The notes below the pieces were generated by a model. The model made no database searches, was not told where the DNA came from, and saw only the letters and a program-made list of their open reading frames with translations. The position numbers and the translations under genes were made by a program. From Streptomyces sp. NBC_01288 (GTDB taxonomy: Bacteria > Actinomycetota > Actinomycetes > Streptomycetales > Streptomycetaceae), in the NCBI RefSeq assembly GCF_035982055.1, contig NZ_CP108427.1, positions 7,439,001 through 7,503,000 on the forward strand: a DNA stretch of 64,000 bases. The letters run 5' to 3'. Shown piece by piece: positions 8,576-17,415 of this stretch; positions within the stretch are counted from its first letter, which is position 1; each line of letters starts with the position of its first letter.

Positions 8576-9706
8576 TCAGACCGCCGCCGATGTCTTCCGG
8601 CCGGTGCGGACGCGGGCGGGGGTGGCACGCGTGGTCGCCGGGGCCGGGCGGCGCAGGGATTTCAGGGCGACCGTGACCCCGGCCGTGACGAGGACACCGG
8701 CCGCCACGGCGACGGCGAAGAGCAGCGGCTTGCCCATGTCGCCGACCGCGAGGACACCGCCGTAGGGGACGGAGATCGTGGGGTTCAGGGTCATGACCAG
8801 GGCGCCGCTGACCGCTCCGCCCGCCATGCTCGCCGGGATCACCCGTAGGGGGTCGGCCAGGGCGAAGGGGATCGCGCCCTCGGGGACGAAGGTCGCGCCG
8901 AAGAGCCAGGAGGCCTTGCCGTAGGCGCGTTCGGCGTCGGTGAAGAGGGTGCGGCGGACCAGGGTGGCGAGGGTCAGGGCGAGCGGCGGGACCATGCCTG
9001 CGGCGACCACCGCGGCCATGATGGTCATGTCGATCGGGCTGAGCTTCGAGGTGTCGTAGCCGCTCACGCCGACCGTGCCGAAGGCGACGGCGGTCTTGCT
9101 GATCATGCCGCCGAGGTCGGAGCAGACCATCAGGCCGAGGAACACGCCCAGCAGCGCGGTGTCGTGGAACTCCAGGTAGGCCATCTTGTCGTGCAGCCAG
9201 GTCGTCAGGGAGTTCAGGAGTACGTCCGCGAGTACGAAGACGGTGGACGAGGTGATCAGGGAGGCCAGGAGGGGGAGCAGGGTGGGTGGGGTCTTGGCGG
9301 GGACCGGGACGCGTTGCAGGGCCAGGGTGGTCGCGCCCGCGATCAGGCCCGCGGACAGGCCGACGAGGAGGCCGCCCTCCATGCCCATCGCGGCCATGCC
9401 GCCGAGGAGGCCGGGGACCAGTGCCGGTCGGCCCGCGATGCAGTGGGCGACGTACGCGGCGACGCCCACGGGCAGGAAACCCAGCCCGCTGATGCCGATC
9501 TTCAGCAACAGGGCTGCCCAGGTGTGGAGTTGGGTCCAGTCGCCGGTGCCGAGGATCTGGTCGGCGGTGTCGGTGATGCCCGTGCCGCCGAGGACGAGGG
9601 CGAGGATGTTCAGCGCCGCTGCGATCGCGACGTAGGGGCCGAAGTGCGGGACGTTGGCGGTCAGTCGGCGACCGAGGCCGGTGTCGGTGTCGGTGGTGTG
9701 GGGCAT
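8576..9706 (-). CDS. PTS fructose-family EIIC-like membrane permease without EIIA/EIIB domains
   Basis: A 376-residue multi-spanning membrane protein starting at ATG 9706 (GGAG about 7 nt upstream). Motifs match the EIIC domain of fructose-family PTS transporters: GLGFLPVGVAAYVAHCIAGR, PGLLGGMAAMGMEGG, VCSDLGGMISKTAVAFG (where FruA has GGPVNKAA), DAERAYGKA, and FVPEGAIPFALADPLRVIPA. EIIC forms the sugar channel and normally needs EIIB to phosphorylate its cargo. No EIIA, EIIB or HPr gene is nearby, so it either borrows them or works as a non-phosphorylating carrier. The Asp for Gly-Pro change in the conserved loop also hints at divergence. The gene stands alone downstream of the protease terminator and ends 23 bp from the convergent STAND gene. 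Confidence 0.8.
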   Translation of the reverse strand: MPHTTDTDTGLGRRLTANVPHFGPYVAIAAALNILALVLGGTGITDTADQILGTGDWTQLHTWAALLLKIGISGLGFLPVGVAAYVAHCIAGRPALVPGLLGGMAAMGMEGGLLVGLSAGLIAGATTLALQRVPVPAKTPPTLLPLLASLITSSTVFVLADVLLNSLTTWLHDKMAYLEFHDTALLGVFLGLMVCSDLGGMISKTAVAFGTVGVSGYDTSKLSPIDMTIMAAVVAAGMVPPLALTLATLVRRTLFTDAERAYGKASWLFGATFVPEGAIPFALADPLRVIPASMAGGAVSGALVMTLNPTISVPYGGVLAVGDMGKPLLFAVAVAAGVLVTAGVTVALKSLRRPAPATTRATPARVRTGRKTSAAV

Positions 9707-9742
9707 GGCAACTCCAGGGCGTGGTGGGGGAGTTGGAGACGG

Positions 9743-9772
9743 GTGCCGGCCGCCCGCATGGGCGGCCGGCAC
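9743..9772 (-). terminator. Hairpin terminator after the protease gene
   Basis: GTGCCGGCCGCCC (9743-9755) and GGGCGGCCGGCAC (9760-9772) form a perfect 13-bp stem with a 4-nt loop. It sits 62 nt past the protease stop and 37 nt before the EIIC start, separating the two genes. Confidence 0.8.
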
Positions 9773-9834
9773 CTCAGCACTCCGGGGGTGTGCGCCGGAC
9801 CGGGGTCAGGCGACCGGGTGGGGACGGTGGGCGG

Positions 9835-11073
9835 TCACCTGGTGACGACGTCCACGCCCATGTTGCTGACGATGGCGCCTATCTTCACGCCGACCATGTG
9901 CGGCTTCGAGCAGCCGCAGGCGTCCTCGCCCTGGTAGACGATGCCGGAGTGCGAGCCGACGATCCAGGCGGCCGACGAGGTGTAGTCCTCGGTGTAGATC
10001 GGCGCACCGGAGTCACCGCCCTGCGTGATCTGCCCGTTGTCGTAGCTCGGGTAGGACCCGCCCCGGTCGTAGAGGAAGCCCTGGCCGTTCTTGATGCAGT
10101 TCACGCCGCCCGTGTAGCAGATGCTGAAGGCGGTGTTGGAGATCGGGTGACCGCAGTGGTTGAACGACACGGAGCCGCTCACACACACCTTGTCGCCGAG
10201 AGCCGCCGCCTCCGTTCCGTGGACGAAGGAGTGGGTTCCACTGGCCGCCGAGCCGCCGGTCCAGATGTCGGTGCCGTAGGACACCGACGAACTGGCGTAG
10301 ATCATCTCGGTGTCGATGTTCTGGTTGCGGCGGTTGATCTGCCCGACCCAGTTGCCGCTGCTGTCGTCCGTACGACGGTTGTAGACGTGCGTCAGGTTCG
10401 TATAGCAGTGGCCCGCGGTCGTCATGTACAGGTTGCCGGTGGCCCGCTCCTTGACCGTGAAACCGGCCGTGCACTTGTAGGCGTTGCTGTTCTCACTGGC
10501 GACCAGCGCGACCCCGCCCCAGAACGGCTGGGCGTCACCGAACCGGGTGTTCTGCGCCTCCAGACGCGACTGCTCGACGTCGAGGGCGCCCGGGTACGTC
10601 GTGCTCAGCGACTTCGTGACGGACGTCGGGGCGTTGGTGTAGACGACGACCTTGTCGGTGGCGGGGTCGTACGAGGTGGCCACGCCGTACTTGTCCGCGT
10701 CGCTGTTCCAGTCGCGCGCCGTGACCGTCTTCTGGATCCGGCTCAGTTTGCTCTGGCTGAACCGGCTGGTCCGTACGACGGTCTTCGCGCCGGCCGGGAG
10801 CTGCGCCGCGACCTTCGCCCGCTGCACGGCCGAGGTGCCGGCGGCCAGCCGCAGCACCGAGCCGGAGTCCGCGACGCCGAGCGCGGAGTGCGCGGCGGCG
10901 ATCCTGTCGAGCTGCTTCCACTGACCCTGCGTGGGCTGTGCCGACACGGTGGTCGTCGTGGAGGTCGTGGTGGCCGCCCACGCGGGAGTGGACACCGAAA
11001 GCGGCGCCGTGACGGCGGCGACCGTTCCGATGAGCGCCAGTACGAGGCGCTGCGCATTCCTTGCTGAGTTCAT
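9835..11073 (-). CDS. Secreted trypsin/chymotrypsin-like serine protease (family S1)
   Basis: A 412-residue protein from ATG 11073, with GGAAG upstream. The N-terminal 32 residues are a Sec signal peptide ending TPAWA-AT. A prodomain-like segment of about 150 residues follows, containing a paired-residue stretch similar to that of streptogrisin-type proteases. The catalytic domain has the triad in S1 order: His in TTAGHC (about residue 221), Asp in NIDTEMIYA, and Ser in GGDSGAPIY (about residue 355). Eight or more Cys in the catalytic half suggest disulfides. The ending CGCSKPHMVGVKIGAIVSNM is compatible with the last strand and helix. It should be exported and self-activated, and likely acts on extracellular protein. 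The gene is divergent from the XRE-TPR regulator. Confidence 0.88.
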   Translation of the reverse strand: MNSARNAQRLVLALIGTVAAVTAPLSVSTPAWAATTTSTTTTVSAQPTQGQWKQLDRIAAAHSALGVADSGSVLRLAAGTSAVQRAKVAAQLPAGAKTVVRTSRFSQSKLSRIQKTVTARDWNSDADKYGVATSYDPATDKVVVYTNAPTSVTKSLSTTYPGALDVEQSRLEAQNTRFGDAQPFWGGVALVASENSNAYKCTAGFTVKERATGNLYMTTAGHCYTNLTHVYNRRTDDSSGNWVGQINRRNQNIDTEMIYASSSVSYGTDIWTGGSAASGTHSFVHGTEAAALGDKVCVSGSVSFNHCGHPISNTAFSICYTGGVNCIKNGQGFLYDRGGSYPSYDNGQITQGGDSGAPIYTEDYTSSAAWIVGSHSGIVYQGEDACGCSKPHMVGVKIGAIVSNMGVDVVTR

Positions 11074-11318
11074 TCTCTTCCTTCTGCTCAAGCCGCTCAG
11101 GGGCTGGCCCTGATGCTCAGGGAGTGGCCCTGACCAGCGACGTTGGCAGTCGGAAGGTTGTTGCAGTAGCCCCTGCCACCACATGAATCAATCGGGGTCG
11201 TCCGGATCCGGGGTCCGGAGCGCGCCCCCACGCGCCCCGGACCGTGGACCCCCCATTCCCCCGTCGTCGTTCGGCTCTTCGGCGCCCCCGTGGAACACAG
11301 GGGGGATTGGCGCCGGAT

Positions 11319-11358
11319 GTGCTGCGGTCGGATGCCTCCGGCATATCGACCGCAGCAC
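11319..11358. promoter_or_regulatory. Long imperfect palindrome between divergent protease and regulator genes
   Basis: GTGCTGCGGTCG (11319-11330) pairs with CGACCGCAGCAC (11347-11358), and inside it ATGCC (11332-11336) pairs with GGCAT (11340-11344). In a 460-bp gap between divergently transcribed genes this may be a regulator site or an RNA hairpin in one leader. The rest of the gap (11074-11533) shows nothing else I can name. Confidence 0.45.
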
Positions 11359-11533
11359 GCGCCTCGGGTTCGTCCGAAGGCATGATCAGTGCGCCCGTTC
11401 CCCCATAGGACGCGCCCCCGTGCCCGTAGGCTCCGGCACAGACAGCTTCCCCGGTCATCGGGCCGGTCCGGAGGGGTCGGGTGTTGCCAGCGGGTATTTG
11501 GCAACACCGTTCGGGCGGTGTGTTGTTGGGGGG

Positions 11534-13306
11534 ATGGTCATCGAGTACGACGGGTTCGGCGCCGAGTTACGCAGGCGCCGCATCGAGGCAGGCATGTCGC
11601 TGAGCGAGCTGGCCGGCAAGGTGTACTGCAGCCGCAGCTTCCTGAGCCGCGTGGAGAACGGGCGCCGCAGGGCGTCCCTGGAGTTGGCCCAGCTGTGCGA
11701 CGAGGTGCTGGGTGCGAAGGGCGCGCTGGTCGGGCTGGCGCCGCTGCCCGGCTCCGACGCCGTACCGAAGGCGGTCCGGGGCGGGGCGGGTGAGAAGGCG
11801 TCCGGGACGGTCAAGTCGCCGGAGAAGGACGGGCGTTCGGCCGGTGGGCCGGACCGCGCCGAGTTCCGCCGGCTGCTGCGGCGCGGTGACCTCAGCCATA
11901 CCGCGGGCGGGATGCGGGAGGCTGAGCGGCTCTACACCGCCGCCTACCGCAGCGCCGAGGGCGACCCGCGCGCACAGGCTGAGGCCGTGATCAGGATGGC
12001 GCGCCGCTGGTCCGATCCCGGACAGGTCGACCGCGAACTGCTGCAATCGCTGAGGGGTTGCCTGGTCGCACTGGACGGCGACGGCAGCGCGGAGGCCGCG
12101 GGGCTACGGCTACGGCTCGAAGCGCATCTCGCGAAGAAGATGGCCCTGGCGGTCAGCCAGGACACCGCGGCGGGACTGGCGGGACCCGCCGAAGGAGCGC
12201 GGCTCGCCGAGGAGACCCTGCGCCGATTACCCGACGCCGGCGACGACGAGGTGCGCTGCGAGGTCCTCACCGAGTGCCGCTGGGCACGCTACGACTTCAT
12301 GCCGGCCCCCGAGTCACTGACCCTCTCCGAGCAACTGCGCGAGGCCGCGGCACGGCACGACTCGACGTACTTCCGCGGTGAGGCCCTCATGGCCGTCGCC
12401 ATCGACCAGCTCCGCAACGGCAGGATCTTCAGCGCCCTCGCCACCGCGAACCAGTACCGCAAACACGCCGCCGAGACCCAGAGCGCCCTCGCCCTGTGGC
12501 AGCGGCACACCCTCGACGCCCTGCTCGACCTGTGGCACGGCCGGTTCGACGCCGCCGCCGAGTGGATCTTCGTGGAGTCGCTGAAGTTCATCGAACTGCT
12601 CCGCGCCGACTACGCCGTCCCCGCGGACAACCTCACCCAGACCCGCCTCGGCCAGGCCTACTGGCTGCTGAGACAGCAGGGCCGGCTGACCGAACTGTTC
12701 ACCTCCGACCTGGCCGGCGATGTCGAGCGGCACGCCTACTTCCCGATCTGGCGGGCGGGTCTGGCTCTCGCCCTGTGCGAGACCGGGCAGCATGCCGAGG
12801 GCGCGGACCTGTTCCTCGGCTGCGTCGCCGACGTCGACCGCTTCCCGCCGTCGGGCTGGGCCGTCCCCGTGCTCGTTCTGCTGGCGGAGGTCTGCGCGGC
12901 GCTGGACCTGGAGGGCGGATTCGAGGCCGAGTTGGCGCCGGTGCTGCCCACGCTCCGCGCGGGCCTGGCCCCGCACGACGGCCAGCAGATCGCCCTGGGC
13001 GGCTGGCCCAGCGTCCTCGTCGGCCCGACCGCCCGCGCCTGCGGTGTCCTCGCCCTCGCCGCGGGGGAACCGGAGACCGCCCTCGAACACTTCCGCCAGG
13101 CCGCCGTCCCGGCCCGCTCCTCCCAGCCCGAACTCGCCCGCCTCCGCCTGGCCCAGGCCCGCGCCGTGCGCCGTGTGGGCGGCCCGGGAAGCGAGCCGAA
13201 CGCGGTACGGCTGCTGCGGGAGGCGTCCCGGGGGGCGGAGACGTACGGGATGACGTGGCTGAGGGCGCAGTGCGAGGGGTTGTTGGGGGCGCCGGGGCGG
13301 GGGTGA
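11534..13306 (+). CDS. XRE-family HTH regulator with C-terminal TPR-like repeats
   Basis: A 590-residue protein from ATG 11534, preceded by a GGGGGG run. The open frame extends to 11183, but that part has no coding character. Residues about 5-62 are a Cro/C1-type HTH (ELRRRRIEAGMSLSELAGKV, then YCSRSFLSRVENGRR). After a charged linker (about 80-110), the remaining 470 residues are alpha-helical, Ala/Leu/Arg-rich TPR-like repeats (for example LYTAAYRSAEGDPRAQAEAV). Such HTH-TPR proteins are common streptomycete regulators, often tied to small secreted signals or developmental control. It is followed by a 570-bp gap and then the conservon, so co-transcription with cvnA is unlikely. Confidence 0.8.
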   Translation: MVIEYDGFGAELRRRRIEAGMSLSELAGKVYCSRSFLSRVENGRRRASLELAQLCDEVLGAKGALVGLAPLPGSDAVPKAVRGGAGEKASGTVKSPEKDGRSAGGPDRAEFRRLLRRGDLSHTAGGMREAERLYTAAYRSAEGDPRAQAEAVIRMARRWSDPGQVDRELLQSLRGCLVALDGDGSAEAAGLRLRLEAHLAKKMALAVSQDTAAGLAGPAEGARLAEETLRRLPDAGDDEVRCEVLTECRWARYDFMPAPESLTLSEQLREAAARHDSTYFRGEALMAVAIDQLRNGRIFSALATANQYRKHAAETQSALALWQRHTLDALLDLWHGRFDAAAEWIFVESLKFIELLRADYAVPADNLTQTRLGQAYWLLRQQGRLTELFTSDLAGDVERHAYFPIWRAGLALALCETGQHAEGADLFLGCVADVDRFPPSGWAVPVLVLLAEVCAALDLEGGFEAELAPVLPTLRAGLAPHDGQQIALGGWPSVLVGPTARACGVLALAAGEPETALEHFRQAAVPARSSQPELARLRLAQARAVRRVGGPGSEPNAVRLLREASRGAETYGMTWLRAQCEGLLGAPGRG

Positions 13307-13393
13307 GCGGGGAAGTCGCGGGTGTTCCGTACGCGGCACTCGCCCAACGGCCCCCCGTGGCCGATGGAGTTGGTGTGCTTGGTCGGTGTTCAT

Positions 13394-13413
13394 GCTGTGA
13401 ACTAGGTCACAGC
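13394..13413. promoter_or_regulatory. CRP-like palindrome
   Basis: GCTGTGA-N6-TCACAGC is a perfect match to the CRP-type consensus TGTGA-N6-TCACA and to the looser GTG-N6-CAC proposed for Streptomyces Crp. It lies 88 bp after the XRE stop and 464 bp before cvnA. Confidence 0.45.
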
Positions 13414-13558
13414 AGCCTCCGCTCCGGACCTCCCGCCCCTCCACTCAAGCCCTGTCCCCGGCACCCCTCGAACCACCCTCTCCCCTTCGCCTCACCCTGG
13501 GTAGTCAGCCAAAACGTCTTTGTGGCCGAGGGGTTGGGGGAGAGGGGGCCCGGATTGT

Positions 13559-13570
13559 CTACGCGCGTAG
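13559..13570. promoter_or_regulatory. Perfect 12-bp palindrome upstream of the conservon
   Basis: CTACGCGCGTAG at 13559-13570 is a perfect palindrome about 300 bp before cvnA. A TTGACC at 13619-13624 with TTCATA at 13643-13648 (18-bp gap) is a possible promoter downstream of it. The rest of 13307-13876 holds C-rich, non-coding sequence. Confidence 0.35.
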
Positions 13571-13876
13571 TGTCCTGAGTGGCCCAAACCTGTCCGCCTG
13601 GCGGGTTTGTGGCGTCCCTTGACCCGGGTGGGATGGCTCGGTTTCATACCTATCCAGCTGTGCGGGGGGCTCGGGCGCCCGTCGTGAGATCCGCAGGGTG
13701 TCCTTGGCGTTCCTGGTGTGCCGCGCCGTCAACTCCCCAGTGTGTGCAGGCGTGTTGACGTGTCTGCCGGCCCGTCTCGATACGTCGCGCGCCACCCCGG
13801 AAAGGAAAAAGCCGGTGTCGCAGTTCTTCACCGCAGCTCCTCTTCTCTGCCGTGCCGTCGGGTGCCGGTGGGCGAG

Positions 13877-16800
13877 GTGAGCCGACATCGGGGTACGTCC
13901 GCGCCGGAGGAAACGGGAGCGAAGGCCGGGCGGGGGCGCAGTATCCGGGCCTCGCTCATCACGCTCGCGGTCGTGCCGGCGACGGCGATGGTCCTGCTGT
14001 GGGTCAGTGGTTCGTACGCGCTCTTCGACCAGTGGAACAACTCCAACGACGTCGGGCAGGCCGCGAAGACCACCTACGCCCTACAGCCCGCGGTCGGAGA
14101 GTTCCAGAAGGAACGGCAGCTGACGGTCAGCCTGTTGGCCTCGCACGGCAGCCCCGCCGCCCTGACGGCGCAGCGGCGCCGGACGGACGCCGTACTCGCC
14201 GGGTTCCGCACGGCGGACGCCGCCTCCGCCGGGGCCGGATCGGCCGAGTACCAGGCCCAGTTGGCCACCGTACGGAAGCGGCTCACCGGGCTCACCACCG
14301 AACGGACCGCCGTCGACGACGGGAAGACCACCCGGCAGCAGGCCTACACCGTCTACTCCGACGCCGTGTCCTCGGCGCTGAACCTCTTCGGGATGCTCAG
14401 CACCGACAGCGGCGACGCGGCCACCGCAGCCGACGCCGGTCACGCGCTGGCGTTCCTGCGCGGGGCGGAGGCGCTCTCGCAGGAGGAGGCGATCCTCAAC
14501 GGGGTCGCCGCGTCACGGAAGTTGAGCGTCCAGGAGCGGTCGGCGCTGGCGGCCGCCCAGGCCGTACGGGTCTCCGTGCTGTCCAACGAGGTCGAGCCCT
14601 ACCTGCCCGCGGAGCTGAGCGCCGAGCTGGGCAAGACCATGGGCGGCCAGGACTGGACCGCCATGGCGGCCTTCGAGAAGACCGTCGCCGCGGCCTCCGC
14701 CGGGCACGACGGCACGATCTCCGTGCCCGCCGTCCCGGCCGCCCGCGCCGCCGCCCCCGGGCGGGTGTCCGGCGCGGTGCAGGCCGTGGAGGGCCAGTTC
14801 CTGGGCAAGGTCACCCAGGACTCCGCGGACCGGACCCACCAGGTGCTCGTCAAGGCGCTGCTCGGCAGCGCCCTCGCGTTCGTGGCCGTCCTCGCCGTGG
14901 GCCTGCTGTCCTGGCGCATCACCCGGTCCCTCATCGGCCGGATGTCCGGGCTGCGCGCGGCGACACTCGAACTGGCCGAGGAGAAGCTGCCCGAACTCAT
15001 CACCCGGCTGCGCACCCAGGGCAAACGCGCCGAACTCGACGACCTGCCCGAACTCGACTACGGCACCGACGAGTTGGGCAAGGTCGCGGAGGCCTTCAAC
15101 AGCGCCCAGCGCACCGCCGTGAGCGTCGCGCTGGAGCAGGCCGCGCTGCGCGAGGGAGCGCGGCTCGTGTTCCACAACATGTCGCGCCGTATCCAACTCC
15201 TCGTGCACCGGCAGCTCACGGTGATCGACTCCATGGAGCGCAAGGAGCAGGACCCTCAACTCCTCTCCGATCTCTACCGCGTCGACCACCTCGCCACCCG
15301 GATGCGGCGCAACGCGGAGAGCCTGACCGTGCTGTCCGGCGCGTCCCCCCGGCGCCGCTGGAAGCACGCGGTACCGCTCGCGGAACTGCTGCGGAGCGCG
15401 GTGTCCGAGATCGAGGGGTACACCCGGGTCGTCGTCGAACCCCTCCCGCCCATCGCGGTGTTGGGCCCCGCGGTCGGCGACACGATCCACCTCATGGCCG
15501 AACTCATCGAGAACGGCGTGACGTTCTCGCCCCCGCACACCGAAGTACGGGTACGGGCACTGCCGGTGGCGCAGGGCTACGCCGTCGAGGTCGAGGACCG
15601 GGGACTCGGTCTGACGGCGGACGAGTACGCGGCGGCCAACGAACTCCTGCACCACCCCAAGGACTTCAGCTTCACCACCCTCGGCGAGGACCCCCGCCTC
15701 GGCCTCTTCACCGTCGGCCACCTCGCCCAACGCCACGGCGTCACAGCAAGCCTTCAGGCCTCGTCGTACGGCGGCTCGCTCGCCGTCGTCGTCCTCCCGC
15801 ACGCCCTCACGGAGTCGGCGGCGGACGCGGTGCCGCCGACGCTGGACGCGCGGGCGGAGCGGCATCTGGCCTCGGTCGCGGGGTTGGCGACGGGGTCGAT
15901 CACAGAGACGGGAGCCGGATCGGGGACAGGGGCAGGGACAGGTTCAGTGCCGGGACTGGTGACTGGGTCGGGTTCGGGGACGGGCTCGGTGACCGGTCTG
16001 GCGACGGGTTCAGGGCAGCGCTCGGAGACGCGGTCGGACAGCGGCTCGGGCATGGGCTCGGCGGCCGGGACGACCACCGGGCCGGTCGCCCCTCCGGGAC
16101 GGGGCAGGGTGACCACCGGCGGTATGCCGATGCGTGTCCGCACCCGCCCCGCCGCCCCGCACGCCCAGCCCGCTTCCGGCCCGGCGGCACCGCCGGCAAC
16201 CGACTCCGCCGCCGCGCCGCCGCGCGCGGCCGGACCTTCGGCGGGCCCCGGCGACACGACACGCTTCCCGGACTCCCGCGAGGGCGGGACCGCGGCGGAC
16301 TTCCGTGCGGCCGGGACCGCGGCGGACTTCCGCGAGGGCGGGCCGTCCGCGGACTTCCGGGCGGCTGATCCTGCCTCGGGTTCTCGTGCGGCCGAGCCTT
16401 TCTCGGAGTCCCGTCAGGCCGAGTCCTCGGCGGACTTCCGTTCGGCTGGCTCCTCTGGCGACCCGCGTACAGGGGGCCCCTTCGCAGGCAACCGCGGGGC
16501 CGGATCCGCCACCGGTTCCCGCGGGACCGTGCCCTTCCCGCATGCCCGAACCTCCGGTACGTCCGAATCCCCCTCGGCCGCCTCCCCTCCGGCGACGCCC
16601 CGCACCGGCGGCCCCGGTTCCAGTCGGCTCCCCCGGCGTGTACGGCAGGCGCATCTCGCGCCGCAGCTGCGGGGGCGGCCGGACGAGGCGGACGGCGAGC
16701 ACGGGGCCGGGCGGGAGGCCGAACGGCGGCCCGAGCAGGCCCGGTCGATGCTGGCCGCGTTGCGGGACGGGACCCGCAGGGCCCGCGAGCAGGAGGAGGT

Positions 16801-16981
16801 ACCCACGCCCGCCTGGCCCTCGTCGCTGCGCGGAGACACTCCCTGGCCGAAGTCACCGCGAGCGGACGCACCCCGGCAGGCGTCGCCGAGAGAAGAAGTT
16901 CCCGCGCCCACCTGGAACACGGACCCGCCCGAGCGGCGTCAGTTGCCCACCCGTCCCCGTCCGACAAGGAACACCCCATGA
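13877..16981 (+). CDS. cvnA: Conservon sensor-kinase-like protein CvnA
   Basis: A 1034-residue protein. GTG 13877 is preferred because GGTGGGCGAG precedes it; GTG 13868 is possible. One membrane helix lies at about 25-45. An extracellular region resembling the nitrate/nitrite-sensing (NIT) domain follows (QKERQLTVSLLASHG), then a second helix at about 328-348 and a HAMP-like stretch. A dimerisation helix (DHLATRMRRNAESLTVLSGA) and a HATPase domain follow (N box MAELIENGVTFSPPHTEV about 540-557, G boxes VEDRGLGL and RLGLFTVGHLAQRHG). The usual phospho-His box is not evident, as in other CvnA proteins. The last 370 residues are low complexity: Gly-Ser-Thr runs, then about ten ADFR/SR decapeptide repeats. 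It is the first gene of cvnABCD and should sense a signal at the membrane and act on the CvnB/C/D complex. Confidence 0.9.
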   Translation: MSRHRGTSAPEETGAKAGRGRSIRASLITLAVVPATAMVLLWVSGSYALFDQWNNSNDVGQAAKTTYALQPAVGEFQKERQLTVSLLASHGSPAALTAQRRRTDAVLAGFRTADAASAGAGSAEYQAQLATVRKRLTGLTTERTAVDDGKTTRQQAYTVYSDAVSSALNLFGMLSTDSGDAATAADAGHALAFLRGAEALSQEEAILNGVAASRKLSVQERSALAAAQAVRVSVLSNEVEPYLPAELSAELGKTMGGQDWTAMAAFEKTVAAASAGHDGTISVPAVPAARAAAPGRVSGAVQAVEGQFLGKVTQDSADRTHQVLVKALLGSALAFVAVLAVGLLSWRITRSLIGRMSGLRAATLELAEEKLPELITRLRTQGKRAELDDLPELDYGTDELGKVAEAFNSAQRTAVSVALEQAALREGARLVFHNMSRRIQLLVHRQLTVIDSMERKEQDPQLLSDLYRVDHLATRMRRNAESLTVLSGASPRRRWKHAVPLAELLRSAVSEIEGYTRVVVEPLPPIAVLGPAVGDTIHLMAELIENGVTFSPPHTEVRVRALPVAQGYAVEVEDRGLGLTADEYAAANELLHHPKDFSFTTLGEDPRLGLFTVGHLAQRHGVTASLQASSYGGSLAVVVLPHALTESAADAVPPTLDARAERHLASVAGLATGSITETGAGSGTGAGTGSVPGLVTGSGSGTGSVTGLATGSGQRSETRSDSGSGMGSAAGTTTGPVAPPGRGRVTTGGMPMRVRTRPAAPHAQPASGPAAPPATDSAAAPPRAAGPSAGPGDTTRFPDSREGGTAADFRAAGTAADFREGGPSADFRAADPASGSRAAEPFSESRQAESSADFRSAGSSGDPRTGGPFAGNRGAGSATGSRGTVPFPHARTSGTSESPSAASPPATPRTGGPGSSRLPRRVRQAHLAPQLRGRPDEADGEHGAGREAERRPEQARSMLAALRDGTRRAREQEEVPTPAWPSSLRGDTPWPKSPRADAPRQASPREEVPAPTWNTDPPERRQLPTRPRPTRNTP
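15892..16575 (+). repeat. Low-complexity coding repeats in the CvnA tail
   Basis: The first part encodes alternating Gly-Ser-Thr dipeptides (TGAGSGTGAGTG, TGSGSGTGSVTG). The second encodes roughly 10-residue units such as ADFRAAGTA, ADFREGGPS, ADFRAADPA and ADFRSAGSS. The reading frame is kept throughout. Confidence 0.7.
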
Positions 16982-17415
16982 CTGCGCCCAACACCACGCA
17001 CGGCGGACTGGCCTGGCTGCTGGACAACCTGATCGAGCGGATCCCCGAGACCCTGCACGCCATCGTCCTGTCCGAGGACGGGCTCCTCGTCGGCTCCTCC
17101 GAACGGCTCGCGCAGGACGACGCCGAGCAACTCGCCGCGATTTCCTCGGGAGTCCACTCGCTCGCGCTGGGCACCAGCCGGCACTTCGGCGGCGGGCGCG
17201 TGCAGCAGACCGTCATCGAGATGGACGACCTCTTCCTCTTCGTCACCACCGCCGGCGGCGGCGCCCGCCTCGCCGTGCTCGCCACCTCGCAGGTGGACGT
17301 CGGCAACGTCGGCTACGAAATGACCATGGTCGTACGGCAGGTGGGGCAGTTCCTCACCGCGCCCCCGCGGTTCCCGGAGTACAGCGGCGCGCCCTTCGCG
17401 GGTGAGCATGAATGA
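16978..17415 (+). CDS. cvnB: Roadblock/LC7-domain protein CvnB
   Basis: A 145-residue protein whose ATG overlaps the cvnA stop as ATGA, so the two are translationally coupled. The whole chain is one Roadblock/LC7 fold: LAWLLDNLIERIPETLHAIV, then LSEDGLLVGSS, then a central Gly-rich strand (GGGARLAVLATSQVDVGNV) and a C-terminal helix (YEMTMVVRQVGQFL). In conservons this small cytoplasmic protein is homologous to MglB and is thought to regulate the nucleotide cycle of the GTPase CvnD. Length and motifs are typical; nothing is missing. Confidence 0.93.
   Translation: MTAPNTTHGGLAWLLDNLIERIPETLHAIVLSEDGLLVGSSERLAQDDAEQLAAISSGVHSLALGTSRHFGGGRVQQTVIEMDDLFLFVTTAGGGARLAVLATSQVDVGNVGYEMTMVVRQVGQFLTAPPRFPEYSGAPFAGEHE

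Noticed and set aside
11074..11533. A gene in the 460-bp divergent gap
   Set aside because: Open frames there lack ribosome sites and start well upstream of the HTH; only the palindrome is notable.
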